A DNA stretch of 64,000 bases from Mactromeris polynyma (lineage: Eukaryota > Mollusca > Bivalvia > Venerida > Mactridae), in the NCBI GenBank assembly GCA_032209605.1, contig JASFXZ010000008.1:6448001-6512000 (forward strand), in the 5' to 3' direction. Positions 11,824 through 24,100 of this stretch are shown here, piece by piece (positions within the stretch are counted from its first letter, which is position 1; each line of letters opens with the position of its first letter). The notes beneath the pieces are model-generated. The model was given only the letters and a program-made list of their open reading frames with translations, ran no database searches and was not told the origin of the DNA. The position numbers and the translations under genes were made by a program.

Positions 11824-12130
11824 ATGACGCCGCATGGCGCTTTGTTGTTACTGTTTTATTTGACTATATGGACGGATAGTTCGACCGCAGACGATTGTTC
11901 TGTTTATCGAAACGGAGATGCGCTGAACGTTCCTAGTGGAACCGAATGTACGCTCGCCGCAGATTTGTCTGTAAGTGGTAACCTGAACGTCTATGGAAAT
12001 ATAAAGATTACCACAGGGACTCTGGTTCGAATCCAGGCGACATCTATCACCATTGAACCTGGTGGAAAAGTGTATGCCGATGCTGTCGCTACTGGTGGGA
12101 CTGGACAAGGGAACTCACAAGGATCTGGAG
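11824..12130 (+). CDS. exon 1: start codon, signal peptide, first beta segment
   Basis: ATG at 11824 (A at -3) begins MTPHGALLLLFYLTIWTDSS, a signal peptide with likely cleavage after STA, before DDCSVYRNG. The frame is open a few codons further upstream from a GTG, but ATG 11824 is the first methionine that gives a good signal. Strand-like repeats follow (LSVSGNLNVYGNIKITTGTL, ITIEPGGKVYADAVATGGTG). It ends in GSG with donor GTGCGA, phase 1. The open frame running on to 12204 is intron read-through. Confidence 0.85.
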
Positions 12131-15100
12131 GTGCGAATTTATATTCCCTTCCAAATTCATTTGACTATTTTTCACAAATATTATCATTAACACGAGATAC
12201 GTGAGTTGTTCTCTTACTCGGCCTGGGGTAGACACTATTACTATAATCACTTTTATTGTCATTACTATTTTCAATATCATTTCAACGTTGATAAATTCGA
12301 GGTTAAACCATATGGTACAATCAATGTGTTTCATGTTAGTTCAAAACAATAACGCATGGGTTAATATTACAACAACACAGCATTCGTTTAGTTTGTAATT
12401 AAAAACACAGATGATTAAATAAGATGAATGCATGGAGAGTATATGTAACACAGCTAAAGAGTACAAATGATTCCGTCATCTCTCTCGACAAACAGATTGA
12501 TATATGTCCGGAACGGCATTCATCTTTAAAGACGAAATATGTTTAATTTTGTGTTTACTGTCATTTTACTCAGCTAGTACTCTTAATGAATACCATTACT
12601 CAATAAAAAATATTCAATCTATTATAAAAACGACCGACACTCGTAGATACTAAGGTATTTAAATTATCTGTTTATCCAAACGCCGAATTAAAATAACTAT
12701 GAACCTATGAATCACGCTTATCAACGCGTGTTTGAAAGTGTTTTTTTTAAATTTTAGATAGTTTATTAACCAAGAACTAGTTGAAGTTGTAGATCTTAGT
12801 TTCCTTTATGTTAGTATTAAGTTCTACAACACAATTAATTAATATACATCGCTAAAGCATTACAAGAACAAGCTCTTAAAGCAACAAGCATCTCTTATTT
12901 ATATTCAGTAGAGTAAATCTAGATAGCAAAACTAAATTGTCGTTATTTGATTCACTTGTGGTACCTATACTTATAAAGAAATAGATAAACTTAATATTAA
13001 ATTTCAAACGTATATTAGGAGTCCGTTCTCAGCCATCCAACGTTGCAGTCTTATGGGAACTTGGTCGATACCCACTACCAGTGATACGTAAAGAAACAGC
13101 TCTCAAACATTTGCTAAAATACTAAATAACCAGAATTCTTTAAATTAAAATTATGCTCTTTTTGTTCATTTGTTTACCTAAACAAACATGAAAAATATAT
13201 TTCTTAGAGTTAAAACATCAATAAACATGCATATTAATAACAAAGAATGAACTCATAATGTATTGGTCTGTATTTGTTGAAGAAAGATGTTTGTACAGCA
13301 TATAATTAAAAACAAAATAAAAAATTTAACAATCAGGTTATTTTACAAGTTTTGTATGTGATGGTAAAAAAAAGATATTTTCAATCAGTTATACATTGCA
13401 AGGGTTCTTATTAGAGATGTTTTAGCCAATGTATCAACAATGCTGGATGAAGATAATTCAAATATTTTATGTTCAGATGAGCCAGATAATTTTTAATTAA
13501 CGTTTTAGTTATATAATTAACAATCTTTAATCACTGCTCATGGCAGTACTGAGCCATTAACTTCTGGCGTTAAGTTTGATATAGAAAGGACCCATGAGTA
13601 AAACATATATTTTATGGACTGTGTAATCATAATGTACGTGTCTGGGGGAAATACAGGACGGTATTACCGATACGATACAGCGAAAACAAAGGCATGTCGT
13701 CACAGCTGTTATTTAATCTGGAAATTTAAAGATTTACATTATTATACGATGTATATTTAATCATGAATATGACAGGGATATAATTCCTAGATACATTTGT
13801 ATGATGTTTGAATTCGTGCAACCGCTATTCTTTGATAATAATAAGTTTGTTAAAGAAATGACAAACGATAAATCGTACGTACCGATCTAATCAATCAAAC
13901 GTGTTTAAAATTCTGCATTCGTATTTGAATATGAACGTTTGTTTGTTATTGAAAGACCGTAATTTGAGAGGTGTATTCAAAACTGTAAGCTGTCTACCTG
14001 TGAATTTATCATTCTCTGTTTGTTTAACTACCAAGATCATTACAGTATATAATATTGTTGACATGCATTATAACTGTTCAAACACCGATATTTAAGTTTT
14101 TTTTGCAATCAACACATTTTTGAATTTGAAACGAAGAGGAACGATCCTAACAAAGACATAAACATGTATATGCTTTAGAAAATAGATGACATAGATTTAA
14201 TAAAAAAATTAATACCGAGTCGATACAATCTTATATTTATTGTTGATTGTTGACAGCGATACTGTGGTAACTGTTTTATTTTCACCAGAAGGGGTAGGTG
14301 CACTTACCCCCAAAATTGACCCAGTGTCAAGTTCTTTCGAAAACGTCACTGTGATAACACCCTCCAATAAATTTTACAAACTGCATTTTTAAACCATTAT
14401 TATTGAAACTGTTACCATGGCAACGAAAATATTTTTTTACAACAATATGAAAAAATGCATTTAAAAAAAATAATATTGCACAAAACTTAATAATAAATAT
14501 TGGATTATTTTTAATTGTTTTTTTTTTGGTTGCTATGGCTAACAGTTTTGAAATAATTGAAAAAAAGCATTTTTGAAACCAACTTTAAAAGCATTTGATA
14601 ATGAAACGGTTACAACGTTATGTTTTCAAAAACAAATTACAAGTCTTTCTTCTGTTACTATCTTTATTTTGGGTTTAATTAAGAACCAGGAATGCTTTCA
14701 ATGACAGCATATAGTTACTATCTATAATGATTCATCAAATGAATGCGGTTACATCGAAATTTAATCATTTGAACATACATTATATAGATGTTTCAGTTCT
14801 GAAATTTTAAATTCTTCTCAGGTAAGTTATCTCTATAACTTGTTAGATATAAAAAAAAACAGCATACATATTAATATATGATAATAGTTAAACTTAAACA
14901 CATGGAGACGTCTCTGGTTCTGAAACGCGCAAGAACCCTTCAAAAACACATTTAAAAGGAATCGGAAAACAAGCGTGGACGAGAGGGTTGTTCATTAAGT
15001 ATTTGCACATGTTAATTGCATAAATTATGCAATGTCGTTTTAGCGCTAAACTGACCATAAAAAGACATTCGCGTGAGCAATGATAAACCACACGTGACTT

Positions 15101-18100
15101 TAAAATGCTGGTAATTTGTATAACTATTATATACTCGGTACAGTTAAAAACGTAAAATGTAAAATGTAGGTATGCAAGACAATAACTTAAAATGACAGTA
15201 TTTCATTTTACGCAATAATGCACGCTACATTTTCTTTCAATTCACGAGTGTTTACATATCTAAATGAGTTTTTAAAACACAGTGAAATGATATTTAAAAG
15301 ACATATCGCGGGTATGAAAGGTGCGTTTTTAAATGTACTGAGTATTTAACAAGTACCAACATGTTGTTTCGTGTACGCTACAACCAATTAAAAGACAAAA
15401 CTCAAATCGAAATAATAAAAAAGCATTGTATACGCCAATATAATTATAAGCAAGCAGTTTAGTTCAAATAAAAATATCATTCTTTGATGTATAGATATAA
15501 CACTTGAATGTGAATTAAAATTCATCGTCGAAAAGATTAACGACTGCTCCTTGGTTTTATATGTGTAGATAGTAGGTACGTGCAATACATATATATTATA
15601 TATATTGTATGACACAATATTATGTTTTTAAGAGTTATGTCATTATTTCAATGGTTAAATAGTATCTGTATTTTGTTATCGTATAGTCTCTTATTACTCA
15701 ATTTGATTAGTGATATACATTTTTACGATGTAATTGTTGTAGTTAGTAATACAATTATGTACAATGTATATTAATCAGACTTTAATAAATATCTATATGT
15801 ATTGTCTAACAAAACCATGAAATGAGAAATTCGTAATGAAGGTAATTATCCTTTCAGTTTGGGCATTATTATAAGTTCCCAATTAAGAGTTTGAGAAGTT
15901 TGATAAGTTTGAGAAGTTTGAGAAGTTTATTACATTTTCTCAGTTCATGTAAAACATGACAACATGAGTACATAATATACAAAATACAAATACAATGGTA
16001 AAGAGGCAGTTACAATAAGAAAATGAATGCATCATGCACAATTAAGAGTTGGACGCGTAGATATCAAAATGGATTAGACAAAAAGTTAATCATACTTAAT
16101 ATAGCATAATATATGTTGAAATGTTTGATAATCTCGTTTAAAAGAGTAGACACGAAACAATTTCAGCATCTAAACAAATAAACATTGTCTTTTTCCTCGT
16201 TTTACACAGATTGCGTCAGTTATATGAGAGCGTTTTATTAAGTCTGAGATCTTATCTAACTACGACCACTCTTTTCCAGCTTACAATGATATCTATGATG
16301 ATATGAAATACTGGCCTCGACTTTGATAGCTGTGTAGTTTAAACTTAATTATTTTACATCGATTGGGAAACAAGTTCTTATACTATATCTGGAACACACT
16401 ATAACGGTTCTTATACGGTGCCTGTACGGTCACTGACTATATCCGTGACTATATATAGTATACGATAGCATTGTACGATGCACATCTACCCGCTCCATAC
16501 TGGTCTGAATGTAAAAATAACCGACAATATGATAAAAAATCTTCGCTTCAATAAACATTCGCATGGGAGTCTGAAGAAGACCAGTGAGGGTTTAAAATAT
16601 TGATCAAGACAAACATCTGTATGATTGAGCTAAAAATAGCTACAGTGAACCCATTTTTTTAGCACGAATTTGGAAAGGTTGTCATTTAGGAAGATTGTGT
16701 ACTGTAGTCAAACAAGGCATACTTGAAAACGTTATCATTTCAAAAGTCTTAAGAAGAATCTGTCAGATAAAGCGGACATGAATACTATGTTATAATCGTA
16801 TAATGACGTTAACCATTTACAAAAAAGTACTTACATTGATAAACCATCATGATACGGAGCAGAACAAGGACGTTCGAGTATGAGATATAACACTTAATCT
16901 TACACATAATATGATTTTTTACAAAATAGTAAGCATACAAGTCATCGTTCACAACGAATATACTCAGTGAACATATATATACTCACGCACAATTTTATAC
17001 AAACCATACTTCATTAAAATTCATTTTAATACTTTTGAAACAATTTTTTTATGGAAATAATTCCCGATTGTCATAAAATTTAGCATATATGTTGCGTACT
17101 CATGTCATTATATTGCGTCAAGTTCTTTTCTTATATTCAAAAGTCAGTCAATGAAAATTTAGAAATTCCATATCGTGAGTATATTAGTATTTAATAACAT
17201 TTAAGGACTGATATCAGTAGACGTGAAACGTTTTTGTCTCAGAAAAAAGTTAATTCAGTTCATTACCAGTTTAATATGATACTGAAGATATCATTGCCGT
17301 TGTCCACACTTTTTTGTATATCAGATATCTCATTTATAAACCATAACATTATAAGATGTCTCCTTCATCTTGAAATAAATATTTCTGTACTATTTATTTT
17401 ATTTTAGATACGACATTGACCCTCAATCTTGTGTGTTTGAATAAATGCCAGGCTAACAATTTCGTTAAAAAATGTGACAAATTAATTCACCGACGAATAT
17501 TTATTTCAATTAAGAAAAGCTTTAAATCAGGTCTTGATTATGCCAAACGAATCTTTCATCATTTAGATTATATTTAATGATATTTAATTTATTATTCATG
17601 TAATCAACCATTAAGCCGTGGAAAATACCAATAAAAGTAGAAAACTTAAATAAATTCTTGCCTCACACCAATTCTTGACTCGAATAAAATCAAAGAATAT
17701 ACTTGCTTGTTTTTTCGTAGAAGAAAACAATCAATAAAACCGCCTCTGTTTTATATGTTTCTCGGTTCTGTTTAATGGTATAGAAACATCTATCGAGATA
17801 TACATGTAAATTAAACATTTTCTATACCAATTTGTTAAGTATAAAACGCAGTATATACCAGTTATTTACATAAACAGGTACCCGATACACTTGTATGTTA
17901 TGCTTATGTTTAATTATGCTTTATTATTGTACAATAACATTAACAGTAAACAATATATTACATCATATATCATATTTTCTCATTCTGGGTAAATAATGTC
18001 GAAACAGTTATCGGTTGATAAAAAAGTATGAACTGAAAGCTGATATTTAAAACAAGAAATATCTTAAAGTTAAACGGCTAAGATCGAATTTTTGCATTAA

Positions 18101-21100
18101 TTAACTCGGATCTATATATACTATAATCATGGACCATGTCTTATCAGGGTCATTTTGAACTGCTAACGAACGCACATCCTACGAAGACCCCCATTTGGTG
18201 CCTCTTGGGTGAACGAAAACCCCGTTTGATGCCTCTTGGGTGAAAATATGATTGGTCAGATTTTAAAAATCCCGATTCGAGGACAACATTTGGTTGGTCA
18301 AAAATGTAGGTCAAAATCAATGTTATACAACTACGCCGAAATAAATGTTGAACATTATACTTTGTCAATCCAAGATTTAATGTTTTCTGCTAATTACCTG
18401 AACTGATAAAAAACAATGACATAAACACGATAACTTGCGCATTTTCACTTGACAGGATCCCATGAAGTTATGATTTGACTTTTCAATAATGTTATACTTT
18501 AAAACGGCATTCAATTCTTCTCTCCCTTCTCGGATGGCTACATGGCAGTTTGAAACTTCCAAAATTGCATTCCTTTTACAAAAACACCTTCAATTACTTT
18601 GATATAGACATGTTTTTAACAGACAGTAAATGCTTTAGTCATCAAAACGAAAGTAGAGATTTTGACAGATCGGAGAGGATTTTCTAATTTATCGTTTTGA
18701 TAATAATAATAATAGCTTTATTTTCAGAAGATAAAACACAAAAGACATTAAACTTTACATTGGTACATATAAAAACATAATAATAACAAATACAAAGCAC
18801 GTCATGGAACCATATTAGGTTTCATTACATCATAAACGGGGTTGGTATGTGTTTTCATATCACCCATCGTCACATTCAATTTAAAGACGTATTCGGGAGT
18901 TGCCAGTGCGCAACTTTAATGCGCATGTTCTTTTTGATTATTGTAGTGTTTGCATTGGGTTAAAGACGTATAAGGGAGTAGTTTACTATTTTCTTTTACG
19001 ATGCAAAGATTTTCTGAACTTTATAGTCACCAAGCACAATACAAATAATGATATCATTTTGTTTTATTGAAGGATTTCATTATAGTTTTGCAGTTTTCCT
19101 TCTACTTTCTTTTTCTATATACTTTATTATTAAAAACAGAAATGTCATTGATATTTAAAATTCTACATTTAAAATTATAAAATGATCTTCAATAAATATT
19201 TAAAACTAACACATTTTATGAAAATGTAAAACGATAATGGGTTACCAAGTGTATTAAGGGTAAATATGTTCAACTTTCACTTTCCATATATATTACATTT
19301 GAAACACAATAAAACAATCTTTATCTTAAAATCAAGCAAGGTGACCTATTATTTTTATTTCATATTTTCATTCAGACAGTGACTCTCTTATAGTATACCA
19401 AGTTGTAAGAAAATCTTTGCGCTAGAAAAAATATAGTAAACTTGTATCGATTTTGCTCTATATTCTTATGAAATATTCACGTTTTAAATCTTCATTATCA
19501 TAAAATCGAGCAAGGTGACCTATCATTTTTATTTCATATTTTGTTTAGATACATTACACTGATCAAATATAAAAAGTTTAAAGGAAATCTCTGCGTTAGA
19601 AAAAAAACGGCCTTATTGTAGGATACGCCTTTAACAGTTTATGCATGTTTTTCAGTGATAGCAAGAATGTCGTTCCTTACCAAATAATATGTTTGTTTAC
19701 ATACATAAACTATATAATATCGCTTTAATCATTTTATAACGGCAAGAATGAGGAGTAATATTTAAACATTACACATGTACTAGTAATTGTAGGTTAATAC
19801 AAATAGTTTGCCATACACAGGTGGCCACGGAGGCCGAGGCGGAAGTCCAGCAAACAGTTTCCTGACCAGTTCTACTTCTATCGCTTACGGAAGTTTTGCT
19901 GCCCCGCTGCAAGCCGGAAGTCGAGGAGGTGGAACAAATGGCGGCTATGGTGGTGGAGCAATATTGTTGAACGCAACAACCAATGTTAATATCACTGGTA
20001 TACTCTCAGTCAATGGAGGCTCATCGACTTCTTCCGGTGGAGGTGGAAGTGGCGGAAGTGTATTCATCGACACAGACGCAATCTACGGTTCCGGTGTGAT
20101 CTCGGCCAGGGGAGGCAATGGTGTCGGAGACAGTGGCGGAGGAGGTGGAGGTCGAATCACACTGAAACATCGAACACTATCGAAGTCAATCAAAGTGTTT
20201 GCCGATGGAGGTCTCGGAGGTATGTAATATCGGGGCTGTATATCATTGTATTTATTCACAAACCCATATACAAACAACTGTAAACGAAGATAATTTATAT
20301 CGACAATATCAATCTAGATCTCCTTCAAGTTGCTACCTGTAATAAATAATTCTAAAACAGATGCGCTCATACCAACTCGTGATTATACTCCGCTTAGTCG
20401 GTGAAGGACTCTTGTAGATCTAAATAGTTTAATATTTATTGTGTCACGAGTTGTAGAATTTTTACTGTGTTCATGAGGTCGACACTCGCCCCGTCCATGT
20501 TTCCTAATGTACATTTATGGTATTTCGGTCGACCCGGTATGTCCACCGCACACCATAAAAATACTTTTTGAAGCCGATGGGGGAAACTGCACACTGTCAA
20601 TGAGACCCATCGTACAGTTTACAGTCTAATCTAACCAGTACTTCCTATTTTTACTCGGCAAGACGAGGGATCGAACCAATAACCTTCGGTTTCGTAGTCA
20701 GCAGCGTTAATCACTGAGGTACTGGGTCACCTATTTGTAAATCAGTTCGTTTCTTATACTTACGGAGAATATTACGAATATTTATAAGTAGTATGCTACA
20801 TCTTGCAACGTGTCAATGACAATACAGTTACATGATAACGTAGTTGTTGCCCGTCCGGTTAGCTCAGGTGATAGAGGCGCTCGATTGCCAGTCTGAAGAT
20901 TGTAGACGTGAACACGGGTTCAGGTGATAGAGCGCTCGATTGCCAGTCTGAAGATTGTAGGTGTGAACACGGGTCCAGGTGATAGAGCGCTCGATTGCCA
21001 GTCTGAATATTGTAGTTGTGAACACGGATTCAGGTGATAGAGCGCTCGACTGCCAGTCTGAATAGTGTAGGTGTGAACACGGGTTCAGGTGATAGAGCGC

Positions 21101-24100
21101 TTGATTGCCAGTCTGAATAGTGTAGGTGTGAACACGGGTTCAGGTGATAGAGCGCTTGATTGCCAGTCTGAATATTGTAGGTGTGAACACGGGTTCAGGT
21201 GATAGAGTACTCGACTGCCAGTCTGAATATTGTAGGTGTGAACACGGGTTCAGGTGATAGAGTACTCGACTGCCAGTCTGAAGATTGTAGGTGTGAACAC
21301 GGGTTCAGGTGATAGAGTACTCGACTGCCAGTCTGAATATTGTAGGTGTGAACACGGGTTCAGGTGATAGAGTACTCGACTGCCAGTCTGAATAGTGTAG
21401 GTGTAAACACTGGTTCAGGTGATAGAGCGCTCGATTGCCAGTCTGAATAGTGTAGTTGTGAACACGGATTCAGGTGATAGAGCGCTTGATTGCCAGTCTG
21501 AATATTGTAGGTGTGAACACGGGTTCAGGTGATAGAGTACTCGACTGCCAGTCTGAATATTGTAGGTGTGAACACGGGTTCAGGTGATAGAGCGCTTGAT
21601 TGCCAGTCTGAATAGTGTAGGTGTGAACACGGGTCCAGGTGATAGAGCGCTCGACTGCCAGTCTGAATAGTGTAGGTGTGAACACGGGTCCAGGTGATAG
21701 AGCGCTCGATTGTCAGTCTGAATAGTGTAGGTGTGAACACGGATCCAGGTGATAGAGCGCTTGATTGCCAGTCTGAATAGTGTAGGTGTGAGCACGGGTT
21801 CAGGTGATAGAGCGCTCGATTGCCAGTCTGAATGTTGTAGGTGTGAACACGGGTTCAGGTGATAGAGCGCTCGATTGCCAGTCTGAATATTGTAGGTGTG
21901 TACACGGGTTCAGGTGTACGCTCTCCGTGACAATTTGACTGAAGACAATGCATCCGAAGTTAATAGTGTTCCGCCTTTAATTCATTTGGAGTCACTTGAT
22001 TGTAGAAAAACAAGACCATACTGGTTATTTACCCAGGAATACAGGTTAGGTCAACTGGCCACCGTATATAACTGAAACCTAAGCACAAAAACGCACATAT
22101 TGGTACTTAGAAAAGGTCCTAGTTGTAAGTGCAATCGTTTAAAACTATGTAGGCAGCTAATTAAAACAGTTGTGAGTAATACGAGTATATTAACCATTTT
22201 TTCCGTCGGATATATAGTTTTGATTCAAGCACTTTTATCAAAAATGTCTATAATGGATTGGTACACATGTATATTATGTATCTCTAACAATAAGTGATAT
22301 TGATTTCTTCATCTTGATCCAATACGGAAATAAGTGAATAGTTGTTTTCATGGGTTATAATGGGTTGTTTTAGTTGTATGCGATTTTTTCTTTCCGTATG
22401 AACATGTTACACTCAAGATCTTATGTCAGAATGAAACTGAATTGAAATGAATAAGAAGCGTTATATGATGAAGTAAATTGACATCCGGCGCGTTTCTCCA
22501 GAACATAGTATATAAGCTGCAGCTTGACCATAGGACTTGTGTCGTGATTACGTGACACATATCCATTCCGACTTGATCTCTGACATGTTAACATCAACTT
22601 TCTTAAGTATACAGAGTGTTATCACGGTATTAATGTGTTGTACAAGTTTTATTGTTGTTATATAGGAAACAATGCGATATTGCTGAAGCATACCTCAATG
22701 ACAGCAAGTTCCAACCAACCTTACTACGCAGCATCTTCTTATGGTTACATTTCGCAAACCACAAAGTCTTGGCGTCCAAGTTCCAACCCAAACTCTTATC
22801 TGGAGATGACACTTGATGCTAGTTACTATGTTACGGCTATAGAGACACGAGGCGGCGCTGCGTCGAGTTACTATGTCAAAACATACACTGTCAAATACTT
22901 CAACTCCTCCTCCGGATCATGGGTACGCATATATTATATTCCGAAACCTTTTACATATCATTTACTTACATAAAAAACCACTGCAATAGCAATATTTAAT
23001 AAAATGTTGAACATCATTATAGAAAACAAGGAGATAATTCGTCATACTTAACCTACGACATGTCATGCCTTTATCGCATTTCCACACCTCCGACTGTTCA
23101 AGCTTCTACCGTATCTCCTCCATACATACGACTTTTCACGCCTATGACTTTCTGCCGTACCTTAATCCATTTTTCGGCGCAGCCATACTAACATGGTCTT
23201 GCAACATGTATTTGCATATCAGTGTTGTGTATACCAATGAAATGTTGCTGTTGTTGTTTTTCGGCGCAGCCGTACTAACATGGCTTTGCTATTTGCATAT
23301 CAGTGTTGTGTAAACCAATAAAATATTACGTTAACCACTAATCCAACTTCTCTTCATCCGAATGACGTTTGTAACCTTGACGCGGATTGGTTAACCTTCG
23401 ATAAGGGGTACGCTACCCTACCGAAATCCACTGAATTTCGGTGAATTAACCGAAATCCATTTTGGATCTGGAGTGACCAGCAATCGTAACATCTCGGATT
23501 TTTTTTATGTTACACAACAAATCTTAATCTTCAAATTGCGCCGACCATCTTTTTTTCAAGATATTTTTTGTTTCGGGTGTTGTATTTTATCCTGCTGAAA
23601 GCTCACTACTATATTAAGTTAAATAAAATCACAATAAATAAATAAAATGAATAAATCACGGGTAGCGATTTCATGCTGTGTACGCATAAGTTCATTTCTT
23701 TGCACACTCGTGGTATTTTCTCTAAATTCTTGAATTCTTTAAGAAGGTCAATTGTTTCTCTGTCTGCGGGAGTCAACAAAGGATATTTATATATGTTTTA
23801 AAAATTATTTCGGCATATTTTATCTTGTCTTTATTCGATTGCCTGACAGCTATATATCTCAAAGATCAAAGGAATCAAAACATAACAGAAACTGCAGAGG
23901 GGTCTTGTCAATCACACGGTGATTTATGGCCTTCCGTGTTTTTATAACAGTCTGGTTAATATTTAGTGCCCGAAATATAGAAAGTGATCGAAATTTGATT
24001 GCGAGTATAATTAAGCTCGATTACGGCGGATACGTCGATGTTTTTATCATAAACGCTGTCTGTTACATTTCGTTTGTTCTAACTTATATAACCACTATTT

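Larger units (their letters stand above)
12131..19820 (+). other. intron 1 (7.7 kb)
   Basis: Long AT-rich intron with no coding signal. It contains a foldback at 14404-14551, a short AAGTTTGAGA repeat at about 15886-15930 followed by a possible antisense LINE tail (15930-16030), an inverted-repeat element at 16973-17187, a second possible antisense LINE tail beginning GATAATAATAATAATAGCTT (about 18698-18800), and a composite repeat at 18882-19634. Confidence 0.7.
20220..22665 (+). other. intron 2
   Basis: Holds a minus-strand tRNA-derived SINE (about 20455-20735) and the 55-bp array (20868-21920). The remaining 750 bases (21921-22665) show nothing recognisable. Confidence 0.7.

Noticed and set aside
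20850..20935. Functional tRNA gene
   Set aside because: A box A and a weak box B start are present, but acceptor and T stems do not pair and the head is truncated into a tandem repeat. SINE-derived sequence explains it better.
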